Assembly (NCBI RefSeq): GCF_002242805.1
Contig: NZ_MCGQ01000007.1
Coordinates: 124,001 to 188,000, forward strand
Source: Streptomyces diastatochromogenes
Lineage (GTDB): Bacteria; Actinomycetota; Actinomycetes; Streptomycetales; Streptomycetaceae
Direction: 5' to 3'
Length of the DNA stretch: 64,000 nt
The notes under the pieces are model-generated. The model worked only from the letters and a program-made list of their open reading frames with translations, was not told the origin of the DNA and ran no database searches. How positions within the stretch are numbered: position 1 is the stretch's first letter; the number at the start of each line of letters is the position of its first letter. Made by a program: the position numbers and the translations under genes. Positions 38,562-46,375 of this stretch are shown here, piece after piece.

Positions 38562-39086
38562 ATGTCCATCGGTCACACCCTTCTAGGGCTCCTGGAGTCC
38601 GGCCCCCGGCACGGCTACGACCTGAAGCGGGCCTTCGACGAGAAGTTCGGTCACGACCGGCCGCTGCACTACGGCCAGGTCTACTCGACGATGTCCCGGC
38701 TGCTGAAGAACGGCCTCGTGGAGGTCGACGGGATCGAGGCGGGCGGCGGACCCGAGCGCAAGCGGTACGCCATCACCGACGCCGGCGTCACAGACGTCGA
38801 GCGCTGGCTCGCGACCCCGGAGGAGCCGGCGGAGTACCTCCAGTCGACCCTCTACACCAAGGTCGTCCTGGCGCTGCTGACCCACCGGAACGCGGCCGAC
38901 ATCCTCGACACCCAGCGCTCCGAGCACCTGCGCAGCATGCGGATCCTGACCGACCGCAAGCGCAAGGGCGACCTCGCGGACCAGCTGATCTGCGACCACG
39001 CCCTGTTCCACCTGGAGGCCGACCTGCGCTGGCTCGAACTGACCGCCGCGCGCCTCGACAAGCTCCGTGCGGAGGTGACCAAGTGA
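38562..39086 (+). CDS. PadR-family transcriptional regulator
   Basis: A 174-aa regulator with the PadR winged helix (about 3-80: TLLGLLESGPRHGYDLKRAFDE, here noted as LLGLLESGPRHGYDLKR) and a C-terminal dimerisation helix region (about 95-170). PadR proteins usually repress an adjacent transporter and are released by its substrate. It overlaps the ABC ATPase gene by 4 nt, so it is co-expressed with the transporter it likely controls. Confidence 0.9.
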   Translation: MSIGHTLLGLLESGPRHGYDLKRAFDEKFGHDRPLHYGQVYSTMSRLLKNGLVEVDGIEAGGGPERKRYAITDAGVTDVERWLATPEEPAEYLQSTLYTKVVLALLTHRNAADILDTQRSEHLRSMRILTDRKRKGDLADQLICDHALFHLEADLRWLELTAARLDKLRAEVTK

Positions 39087-39772
39087 CTTCTCCTGCTGGT
39101 TCCCTGCTCATCGCCCAGGACCTGCGCAAGGCCTACGGCCCGACGCTCGCGCTCGACGGCGCCGGGTTCTCCATCCACCCCGGCGAGGTCGTCGCCATCA
39201 TGGGCCCCTCCGGGTCCGGCAAGTCGACCCTGCTGCACTGCCTCGCGGGGATCGTGCCGCCGGACTCGGGCTCGATCACGTACAACGGGCAGGAACTCGC
39301 GACGATGAGCGACGCCCAGCGCAGTGCGCTCCGGCGGTCCGAGTTCGGCTTCGTCTTCCAGTTCGGGCAGCTCGTCCCGGAACTCACCTGTGTGGAGAAC
39401 GTGGCGCTTCCGCTGCGGCTGAACGGAACCTCCCGCAAGGCGGCCGAGAAGGCGGCACTGGGCTGGATGGAGCGCCTCGAGGTCGACAACCTCAAGGACA
39501 AGCGGCCGGGTGAGGTCTCCGGTGGTCAGGGACAGCGTGTGGCGGTGGCGCGGGCGCTGGTCACCGGGCCCCGGGTGCTGTTCGCCGACGAGCCGACCGG
39601 CGCGCTGGACTCCCTCAACGGCGAGCGCGTGATGGAGCTGCTGACCGACGCGGCCCGGTCGACCAACGCGGCCGTGGTACTGGTCACGCACGAGGCCCGG
39701 GTGGCCGCCTACTCCGACCGCGAGGTCGTCGTGCGCGACGGGAAGTCCCGGGACATGGAGCGGGCTGTATGA
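39083..39772 (+). CDS. ABC transporter ATP-binding protein (MacB/LolD type)
   Basis: A 229-aa ATPase with Walker A GPSGSGKST (about 39-47), Q-loop, signature VSGGQGQRVAVARAL (about 142-156), Walker B VLFADEPTGALD (about 163-174) and the switch His in VTHEAR. The EPTGALD form is typical of the MacB/FtsE/LolD group, which drive mechanotransmission rather than bulk transport. The GTG start overlaps padR, and its stop overlaps the permease ATG. Confidence 0.93.
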   Translation: MTSPAGSLLIAQDLRKAYGPTLALDGAGFSIHPGEVVAIMGPSGSGKSTLLHCLAGIVPPDSGSITYNGQELATMSDAQRSALRRSEFGFVFQFGQLVPELTCVENVALPLRLNGTSRKAAEKAALGWMERLEVDNLKDKRPGEVSGGQGQRVAVARALVTGPRVLFADEPTGALDSLNGERVMELLTDAARSTNAAVVLVTHEARVAAYSDREVVVRDGKSRDMERAV

Positions 39773-42156
39773 ACGTTCGGAGGGGGCACCTCCCGCGCGA
39801 GCGAAGCCGAGCGTGGGGGAGGTCCAGGGATCTGGCCATGGGGGGTCGGTTCGCCTTCGCCGGCGGACGTGAGGGCTGGGTCCGGGTGCTGCTGACGGCG
39901 GTCGGTGTCGGGCTCGGCGTCGCGCTGCTGCTGCTCACGACCGCCATACCGAACGCCCTGGCGGTACGGCACGACCGGGACGAGGCCCGCCTCGACTACA
40001 CCTACGACCAGAAGCACAAGCCGAAGGCCGCCGACACCCTGGTGATCTCGGACGCCAACTCGAACTACCACGGCTCCGACATCCGCGGCCGGCTGGTGGA
40101 GCCCGAGGGACCGCGGGCGCCGCTCGCACCGGGCCTGGCCACGTACCCGGCACCGGGCGACATGGTCGTCTCCCCGGCGCTGAAGCGGCTGCTCGACTCC
40201 GCCGACGGGAAGCTGCTGCGCGACCGGCTGCCGTACCGGGTGGTCGGGACCATCGGCGAGCCCGGGCTCATCGGCTCGCACGAACTCGCCTACTACGCCG
40301 GTGCGAAGAACCTGACACCGCGCATCGACGGCTGGCAGACGGCCCGGATCACCGCGTTCGGGAATCCGCATCCGAGCCCGCCCGACAAGACGGACCCCGT
40401 GCTCATCCTGCTGATCCTGGTCGTGTTCGTGGTGCTGCTGATGCCGGTCGCCGTGTTCATCGCCGCGGCCGTACGGTTCGGCGGCGAGCGGCGCGACCGC
40501 AGGCTGGCCGCGCTGCGGCTGGTCGGCTCCGACAGCCGGATGACCCGGCGGATCGCCGCGGGCGAGGCGCTCGCGGGTTCCCTGGTCGGGCTGGTCTTCG
40601 GCACCGTCTTCTTCCTGCTGGGCCGTCATCTCGCGGGTTCGGTCGAGATCCTGGGCATCAGCGTGTTCCCCAGCTATCTCAACCCGACACCCGCGCTGGC
40701 CCTGCTGGTCGCCGTCACCGTCCCGGCGGCAGCGGTGCTGGTCACCCTGTTCGCGATGCGCGGGGTGGTCATCGAGCCGCTGGGCGTGGTCCGCACGGCC
40801 AAGCCCTCGCGGCGCCGGCTGTGGTGGCGGCTGCTGCTGCCGCTGGGCGGCCTCGCGATGCTCGCCCCGATGATCGGCCAGGGCCGGTCGAACGGCGAGT
40901 TCAACCAGTACCTGGTGATCGGCGGTGTCCTGCTGCTGCTCGTCGGCGTGACCGCGCTGCTGCCGTGGGTCGTCGAGGCCGTGGTCGCCCGGCTAGGCAC
41001 GGGCAATGTCGCCTGGCAACTGGCGGTACGGCGGCTGCAGTTGAACAGCGGCTCGGCGGCCCGCATGGTGAACGGCATCGCGGTCGCGGTGGCCGGGGCG
41101 GTCGCCCTGCAGATGCTGTTCGCGGGCGTCGAGAGCGACTACACCAAGGTCACCGGCCAGAACGTCGAGCAGACGCAGATGCAGGTCCAGAATTTGCGGG
41201 GCGGCGCGTTCATCTCGGCCGCAGAGAAGTTCTCCGCCACCAAGGGCGTACGCAAGGCCACCGCGCTCGGCACTCTCCAAGTCGGCGACCGGAGCTGGAA
41301 CAGCAAGGGCGCTCCCGGCACCTCCTCGAGCGTGACCGTCGGCGACTGCGCCGCGCTGCGCGAGGTGGCGCGGCTGACGTCCTGCCACGACGGGGACGTC
41401 TTCGTGGCGCGGGGCGGCGACAGGGGCATGGACGCCGACACGGCGAAGCTCGCCAGGCCGGGCCGCAAGCTCTACTTCGACACCGGCGACGGCTTCTCCA
41501 AGGGCCCGGACCTCGTCTGGCCCGTGCCGAGCGGCCTGCAGCAGGTCCGTGCGATCAAGGGCCCGAACGAGAACGTGTACAGCGGCTTCCTGATGACCCC
41601 CGCCGCCCTGCCGCACCGGATGACCGGGCTGGTCAGCGGTCAGGTGTACCTGTCGCTCGACGAGTCGGTACCGGACGTGCACGAATACGTCCGCAACACG
41701 GCGGCTCGGATCGACCCGCTGGCGGACTCGATCGTGTGGGCGGCCAACGAGCAGTCCACGAAGTTCACCTCCATCCGGACCGGCCTGCTCGTCGGTGCCA
41801 CCTGTGTGCTGGCGCTGATCGGCGCGAGCCTGCTGGTGTCCCAGCTGGAGCAGTTGCGCGAGCGCAAGATGCTGCTGTCGGCGCTGATCGCCTTCGGCAC
41901 CCGGCGGCGCACCCTGAGCCTGTCGGTGCTGTGGCAGACGGCGATCCCGATCGCGCTCGGCCTGCTGCTCGCCTCGACCGTGGGGCTGACGCTGGGCGCG
42001 GTGCTGCTGAAGATGGTGGGTGCGACGGTGGGCGTCGACTGGGCGAGCGTGCTGACGATGAGCGGCATCGGCGCGACGGTCGTCCTCGTGGTCACCCTGC
42101 TCAGCCTGCCCCCGCTGTGGCGCCTGATGCGCCCGGAGGGCCTGCGCACCGAGTAG
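39769..42156 (+). CDS. FtsX/MacB-like ABC transporter permease
   Basis: A 795-aa permease with two FtsX-type halves: helices near residues 40-65, then a periplasmic loop, triplets of helices at about 210-235, 265-290, 310-335, and a second set near 670-790. It forms an exporter-type complex with the ATPase encoded upstream, probably acting on a lipophilic or antibiotic-like substrate. The ATG at 39769 overlaps the ATPase stop. However, residues 5-20 are encoded by a dispersed repeat, and an ATG at 39838 with AGGG 8 nt upstream is a credible alternative start. Confidence 0.87.
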   Translation: MNVRRGHLPRERSRAWGRSRDLAMGGRFAFAGGREGWVRVLLTAVGVGLGVALLLLTTAIPNALAVRHDRDEARLDYTYDQKHKPKAADTLVISDANSNYHGSDIRGRLVEPEGPRAPLAPGLATYPAPGDMVVSPALKRLLDSADGKLLRDRLPYRVVGTIGEPGLIGSHELAYYAGAKNLTPRIDGWQTARITAFGNPHPSPPDKTDPVLILLILVVFVVLLMPVAVFIAAAVRFGGERRDRRLAALRLVGSDSRMTRRIAAGEALAGSLVGLVFGTVFFLLGRHLAGSVEILGISVFPSYLNPTPALALLVAVTVPAAAVLVTLFAMRGVVIEPLGVVRTAKPSRRRLWWRLLLPLGGLAMLAPMIGQGRSNGEFNQYLVIGGVLLLLVGVTALLPWVVEAVVARLGTGNVAWQLAVRRLQLNSGSAARMVNGIAVAVAGAVALQMLFAGVESDYTKVTGQNVEQTQMQVQNLRGGAFISAAEKFSATKGVRKATALGTLQVGDRSWNSKGAPGTSSSVTVGDCAALREVARLTSCHDGDVFVARGGDRGMDADTAKLARPGRKLYFDTGDGFSKGPDLVWPVPSGLQQVRAIKGPNENVYSGFLMTPAALPHRMTGLVSGQVYLSLDESVPDVHEYVRNTAARIDPLADSIVWAANEQSTKFTSIRTGLLVGATCVLALIGASLLVSQLEQLRERKMLLSALIAFGTRRRTLSLSVLWQTAIPIALGLLLASTVGLTLGAVLLKMVGATVGVDWASVLTMSGIGATVVLVVTLLSLPPLWRLMRPEGLRTE
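39777..39822 (+). repeat. Dispersed palindromic repeat at the permease 5' end
   Basis: The stretch GGGGGCACCTCCC...AGCGAAGCCGAG...GGGGGAGG is a hairpin-forming repeat that recurs in Streptomyces genomes, usually between genes. Here it lies within the first codons of the permease gene and keeps the frame open. Confidence 0.65.
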
Positions 42157-42166
42157 CGGACCCACC

Positions 42167-42199
42167 GCTTGGGCCCCTCCCGCCGGGAGGGGCCCAAGC
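42167..42199. terminator. Bidirectional terminator between permease and roadblock genes
   Basis: A perfect 15-bp stem (42167-42181 and 42185-42199) with a 3-nt loop between convergent genes. Confidence 0.85.
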
Positions 42200-42207
42200 C
42201 TGGTTCC

Positions 42208-42636
42208 TCAGAGGCTGTGCTCGCGCACCACCCTGCGCGCCTGGGCCAGCAGCATGCCGACGTTCACCGACTTACGGCACACGATGACCGCGACGACGTC
42301 CTGCTGCTCGTTCATCCTGACGAACAGGTGGGTGAGGTTCTCGCTGTTGACGAGGATCTCCTGGAAGAAGTGGGTGTCGTCGGCGACCCCGCGGCGCTCC
42401 TTGAAGATGTCCTCGATCATCACGACCGTACGCCCCTGGAACAGGTCGAGCGTGGCCCCGGCCAGCAGGTCCAGGACCTCGGGCGGGTGGTTGTCGACGG
42501 TCTCGTACGACAGCAGCATGCCGGTGGACATGTCGACCACGCCGGCCGCGACACAGTCGGGTGAGTTCGAACGCAGTGACTTGACCAGACTCATCACCTG
42601 GTCGGAGAAACCCGGGGTCATACGCTTCGTCGCCAT
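42208..42636 (-). CDS. Roadblock/LC7-like protein
   Basis: A 142-aa protein with a compact alpha/beta pattern of the roadblock/LC7 type (PDCVAAGVVDMSTGMLLSYE near the start, VVAVIVCRKSVNVGMLLAQAR near the end, both cited in part). Such proteins regulate small GTPases (MglB-like) or form dimeric scaffolds. The ATG at 42636 has AAGGAG about 8-12 nt upstream. It is the last gene of a three-gene minus-strand operon, separated from the second roadblock gene by 4 nt. No GTPase gene is nearby. Confidence 0.75.
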   Translation of the reverse strand: MATKRMTPGFSDQVMSLVKSLRSNSPDCVAAGVVDMSTGMLLSYETVDNHPPEVLDLLAGATLDLFQGRTVVMIEDIFKERRGVADDTHFFQEILVNSENLTHLFVRMNEQQDVVAVIVCRKSVNVGMLLAQARRVVREHSL

Positions 42637-42640
42637 CCCT

Positions 42641-43027
42641 TCACACTCCTTCGGTGGTCTTCTCGGTGAGGATCGAGCCGATGCGGTCGAGGGCCGGCCG
42701 GGTCGCCCGGTGCAGGCGCTCCAGGTCGAGTCCCTCGTCACCGAGCACGACCATCAACGCCGTGTCGCCGACGGCGTAGAACGCGGCGCAGCCGTGGCTG
42801 CCGTAGGCCACCGTCTGCCGCAGCACTCCGCGCGCGGTGGCCTCGGTGGTGCGGCGGGCGAGGCCGAGGCCGGCCGCGGCGAGGGCCGCGAGCCCCTCCG
42901 GGTCGATCGACTCGGCGGTGTCGGACGCGATGAGCAGTCCGTCGGCGGCCGCGACGGCGGTGTCGGTGATGCCGGTCACCTGTTCCCGAAGCCCGCGCAT
43001 CTCCAGCGCCAGCGCTTCACGATTCAT
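42641..43027 (-). CDS. Second roadblock/LC7-like protein
   Basis: A 128-aa protein with the classical roadblock pattern: helix, VAAADGLLIASDT strand pair (about 25-37), long helix LAALAAAGLGLARR, and strands GCAAFYAVGDTALMVVLGDE (in part). It is closer to the MglB/conservon CvnB type than its downstream neighbour. It lies between the PATAN-like regulator gene and the other roadblock gene, consistent with a heteromeric complex of the three products. Confidence 0.82.
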   Translation of the reverse strand: MNREALALEMRGLREQVTGITDTAVAAADGLLIASDTAESIDPEGLAALAAAGLGLARRTTEATARGVLRQTVAYGSHGCAAFYAVGDTALMVVLGDEGLDLERLHRATRPALDRIGSILTEKTTEGV

Positions 43028-43088
43028 CTGGTGGAACTCCCTTGTTCTCTGTACGGGTTCAGCCGTTGCGGCGGGCCGTCCGCCCCTC

Positions 43089-43982
43089 TCACTCGGCGGC
43101 TTGGTGGCGTAGACGGAAGAACCCTCTCCAGCTCGTCCCGTGCTTGGACGGGGCGAGGGCTTCGGTGATGCCGCTGGCGCCGGGCTCACGGCGTGGCAGG
43201 ACGGTGGGCGCGGGAGGCGGCTCGGGCGGCGGTTCACGGTGTCGTACGGCCCCCACCTCCGGTGGCAGCCGGACCGGGATCTCCGCGGGCGTGGGGGCGC
43301 ACTCCAGGAACCCCTCGGCGAGCATCCGCGCGACCTCCACCGTGACGGTGTAGACACCCCGGCCGACACGGAAGGCCAGGTCCCGCGCGGTGCGGCGGCC
43401 GTCGGCGTGGGCGAGCAACTCCTGTTGCAGCTCGGTGAGCGGGCGGCCCGTCGGTGCGCCGGGCAGCGGGCGTTCCCGGTCGGGGCGCACCGGGTACGGC
43501 AGCGTGGCAAGGGCGGCGAGCTTGCGGGCCGCGTCCTGCACCAGCCGGGCCGGGGGCTCGCCGACGGCGACCGGGGCGTGCGGCTCGGTGCCGGCGACGC
43601 GTTCGCAGCCGTCCACCCGGCCCGCGACGATGGCGAAGGCGGCGTCCTGGAGCGCCATCACGCAGACCACCCTGAGCTGAGCGGCCCCGGCGTAGCCGCG
43701 GGCGACCAGCTCCGCGGCCGGCCAGCGTGCCCCGTCGGACTCCCGCACCAGCTCGGCCCACCGCTCGGCGTCGATACGGTCGGTGCGCAGCAGCAGTACG
43801 TCCGGGCCCGGGGCACCGGGGCTCTCGGCCGCCACCACGAGTCCGTCCCGCAGGTGGAAGGCACCGCCGGGCCGTCCGGACACCCGCAGCTCCCCGGTGA
43901 ACTCCGCGTGCCCGCAGGCCATGAGGGCGTGCGCCAGCCGGTCGTAGCCGACCCGGCCCAGGGCGTCCCGAACGTCCGCCAT
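43089..43982 (-). CDS. PATAN/DUF4388-like regulator with winged-helix-like C-terminal part
   Basis: A 297-aa protein. The N-terminal segment (about 8-100) with FTGELRVSGRPGGAFHLRDGL resembles the DUF4388/PATAN domain (cited in part: GAFHLRDGLVVAAE), used in two-component outputs. The segment at about 185-240 (LTELQQELLAHADGRRTARDLAFRVG) resembles a winged helix. The C terminus is Pro-rich and disordered. It starts at ATG 43982; an upstream in-frame extension is unsupported. It is the first gene of the operon with the two roadblock genes. The function is unknown, possibly assembly of a signalling scaffold. Confidence 0.65.
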   Translation of the reverse strand: MADVRDALGRVGYDRLAHALMACGHAEFTGELRVSGRPGGAFHLRDGLVVAAESPGAPGPDVLLLRTDRIDAERWAELVRESDGARWPAAELVARGYAGAAQLRVVCVMALQDAAFAIVAGRVDGCERVAGTEPHAPVAVGEPPARLVQDAARKLAALATLPYPVRPDRERPLPGAPTGRPLTELQQELLAHADGRRTARDLAFRVGRGVYTVTVEVARMLAEGFLECAPTPAEIPVRLPPEVGAVRHREPPPEPPPAPTVLPRREPGASGITEALAPSKHGTSWRGFFRLRHQAAE

Positions 43983-44172
43983 CACTCCCCTTGGCTCTTC
44001 GCACAGACGCGTGAGGCGTCGCACTGAGGGGGTATGTGTATCAGTTCGTAGGCATATTTCGGCCAGGCCTTTCCGACCTGTCCCCAGCTGACGGAAGTTG
44101 GCGGTTGGTGCCGTCCAACTCGCTTCGACAGAAGCTCATTTGATCGTTTCCGGCGCCGGGGACGCCCGGTTC

Positions 44173-45126
44173 TCAGGCGTCGCCGTCCCACACCCGTACG
44201 GGCAGCGGGCCCAGGGCCTCGCGCAGGGCGGTCGCCAGCTCCTCGTACTCCGCGCCGCGGGCCGCGCCGGTGCGCATGGCGAGGGCGATGCGGCGGCTCG
44301 GGGCGGGCTCGGTGAAGGAGCCGGTGAGGAGCTGGTTGCTGCGGGTGGTCTCCAGCTTGAGGGCGGTGCGCGGGAGCAGGGTGCAGCCGAGGCCGCCCGC
44401 GACGAGCTGGACCAGGGTGGAGAGCCCGGCGGCCGTGGTGGTGACCGGCGCGTCCTCCCGCCCGGCCTCCCGGCAGATGTCCAGGGCCTGGTCGCGCAGG
44501 CAGTGACCCTCGTCCAGGAGCAGCAGGTTGAGTTCCTTCAGGGCCTCGCGCGGGATGCCCTCGCGGCCGCCGAGCCGGTGGTCCAGCGGGGTGACGAGCA
44601 CGAAGTCCTCGTCGAAGAGCGGGAGTTCCACGACCCCGGGCACACCGAGCGGGACGGCCAGCAGCAGCAGGTCGAGCCGGCCGGAGTTCAGGCCGTCGAC
44701 GAGGTTCGCGGTCTGCTCCTCGTGCACCTGGAGGTCGAGCTGCGGGTACCGCTCGTGGACGAGTCGCAGCACCGTGGGCAGCAGGTACGGCGCGACGGTC
44801 GGGATGACCCCGAGTCGCAGCGCTCCGGTGAACGGCGCCCGGACCGCCTCGGCCTCCTCCAGCAGCGCCCCGACCTCGTCCAGCACCGCCTTCGCCCGTA
44901 CGGCCAGCCGCTCGCCGGCGGGCGAGAGCAGCACCTTGCGGGTCGTACGCTCCAGGAGGGTCACGCCCAGGGTCTCCTCCAGCGCCGAGACCGCGCCGGA
45001 CAGGGCGGGCTGGCTCATCCCGATGGCGGCCGCCGCGTCCCGGAAGTGCAGATGCTCGGCCACGGCGGCGAAGGCACGCAGCTGCGCGAGGCTCGGCTGC
45101 TTCCGCTTGCCGTTACTGATGGTCAC
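44173..45126 (-). CDS. oxyR: LysR-type peroxide regulator OxyR
   Basis: OxyR (317 aa): N-terminal HTH (about 10-68, PSLAQLRAFAAVAEHLHFRDAA, cited in part: AQLRAFAAVAEHLHF) and a C-terminal effector domain with the redox cysteine in DEGHCLRDQALDICREAG (the two Cys lie about 9 residues apart, residues 205-215). Oxidation of these cysteines switches on ahpCD. It is divergent from ahpC, with an inverted-repeat operator between them, as in S. coelicolor. Confidence 0.93.
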   Translation of the reverse strand: MTISNGKRKQPSLAQLRAFAAVAEHLHFRDAAAAIGMSQPALSGAVSALEETLGVTLLERTTRKVLLSPAGERLAVRAKAVLDEVGALLEEAEAVRAPFTGALRLGVIPTVAPYLLPTVLRLVHERYPQLDLQVHEEQTANLVDGLNSGRLDLLLLAVPLGVPGVVELPLFDEDFVLVTPLDHRLGGREGIPREALKELNLLLLDEGHCLRDQALDICREAGREDAPVTTTAAGLSTLVQLVAGGLGCTLLPRTALKLETTRSNQLLTGSFTEPAPSRRIALAMRTGAARGAEYEELATALREALGPLPVRVWDGDA

Positions 45127-45128
45127 TG

Positions 45129-45165
45129 ATAGCTACCTCCGATCAACACATCCGAGTGTAGCTAT
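45129..45165. promoter_or_regulatory. Candidate OxyR operator between oxyR and ahpC
   Basis: Inverted arms ATAGCTAC (45129-45136) and GTAGCTAT (45158-45165) are centred in the divergent oxyR-ahpC gap, next to the oxyR start. The ATAG...CTAT form resembles known OxyR half-sites, and the position allows control of both genes. Confidence 0.6.
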
Positions 45166-45262
45166 TTCCCGAATCAATGCACCCTGTGACACCATCGACG
45201 ACGTCCAACCCATACGAGAAAACGCCCTCAAAAGGGGCTTTTCTTCGCTGCAAGGAGAGCTA

Positions 45263-45817
45263 GTGCTCACTGTCGGTGACAAGTTCCCCGAGTTCGAACT
45301 GACCGCCTGCGTCTCGCTGGAGAAGGGCGAGGAGTTCGACACGATCAACCACAAGACCTACGAGGGCAAGTGGAAGATCGTCTTCGCGTGGCCCAAGGAC
45401 TTCACCTTCGTGTGCCCGACCGAGATCGCCGCGTTCGGCAAGCTGAACGACGAGTTCGCCGACCGTGACGCCCAGGTCCTCGGCTTCTCCGGTGACTCCG
45501 AGTTCGTCCACCACGCCTGGCGCAAGGACCACGACGACCTGCGCGACCTGCCGTTCCCGATGATGGCCGACTCCAAGCACGAGCTGATGCGCGACCTGGG
45601 CATCGAGGGCGAGGACGGCTTCGCCAAGCGTGCCGTCTTCATCGTCGACCAGAACAACGAGATCCAGTTCTCCATGGTGACCGCCGGCTCCGTCGGCCGT
45701 AACCCCAAGGAGGTCCTGCGGGTCCTGGACGCCCTGCAGACCGACGAGCTGTGCCCCTGCAACTGGTCCAAGGGCGACGAGACGCTCGACCCGGTCGCGC
45801 TGCTGGCCGGTGAGTGA
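45263..45817 (+). CDS. ahpC: Alkyl hydroperoxide reductase peroxiredoxin
   Basis: AhpC (184 aa), a two-Cys peroxiredoxin reducing hydrogen peroxide, organic peroxides and peroxynitrite. The peroxidatic Cys is in FTFVCPTEIA (about 52) and the resolving Cys in ELCPCNW (about 165-167). The GTG start has AAGGAG 7 nt upstream. ahpD begins 3 nt after the stop, and OxyR is encoded divergently. Confidence 0.96.
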   Translation: MLTVGDKFPEFELTACVSLEKGEEFDTINHKTYEGKWKIVFAWPKDFTFVCPTEIAAFGKLNDEFADRDAQVLGFSGDSEFVHHAWRKDHDDLRDLPFPMMADSKHELMRDLGIEGEDGFAKRAVFIVDQNNEIQFSMVTAGSVGRNPKEVLRVLDALQTDELCPCNWSKGDETLDPVALLAGE

Positions 45818-45820
45818 CCC

Positions 45821-46354
45821 ATGTCGCTCGACTCGCTGAAGTCCCGCGTTCCGGACTACGCCAAGGACCTGAAGCTCAACCTGGGCTCGGTCATCGGCAA
45901 CTCCGACCTGCCCGCGCAGCAGCTGTGGGGCACGGTGCTGGCGACCGCCATCGCCTCCCGCTCCCCGATCGTGCTGCGCGAGCTGGCGCCCGAGGCGAAG
46001 GCGAACCTCACGCCGGAGGCGTACACCGCGGCCAAGTCCGCGGCCGCGATCATGGCCATGAACAACGTCTTCTACCGCACCCGGCACCTGCTGTCCGACC
46101 ACGAGTACGGCACCCTGCGCGCGGGTCTGCGGATGAACGTCATCGGCAACCCCGGTGTCGAGAAGGTCGACTTCGAGCTGTGGTCGTTCGCGGTCTCCGC
46201 GATCAACGGCTGCGGGCTGTGCCTGGACTCGCACGAGCAGGTGCTGCGCAAGGCCGGGGTCGACCGTGAGGTCGTCCAGGAGGCGTTCAAGATCGCGTCC
46301 GTGATCCAGGCGGTCGGCGTCACGCTGGACGCGGAGGCGCTGCTCGCTGAGTAG
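45821..46354 (+). CDS. ahpD: Alkyl hydroperoxidase D
   Basis: AhpD (177 aa) reduces AhpC in actinobacteria that lack AhpF. It carries the carboxymuconolactone-decarboxylase-like CxxC site in [19 protein letters not shown] (Cys about 131 and 134, His138). It is co-transcribed with ahpC. Confidence 0.95.
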   Translation: MSLDSLKSRVPDYAKDLKLNLGSVIGNSDLPAQQLWGTVLATAIASRSPIVLRELAPEAKANLTPEAYTAAKSAAAIMAMNNVFYRTRHLLSDHEYGTLRAGLRMNVIGNPGVEKVDFELWSFAVSAINGCGLCLDSHEQVLRKAGVDREVVQEAFKIASVIQAVGVTLDAEALLAE

Positions 46355-46375
46355 GCCGCCGTGCCGGGGCCTCGC

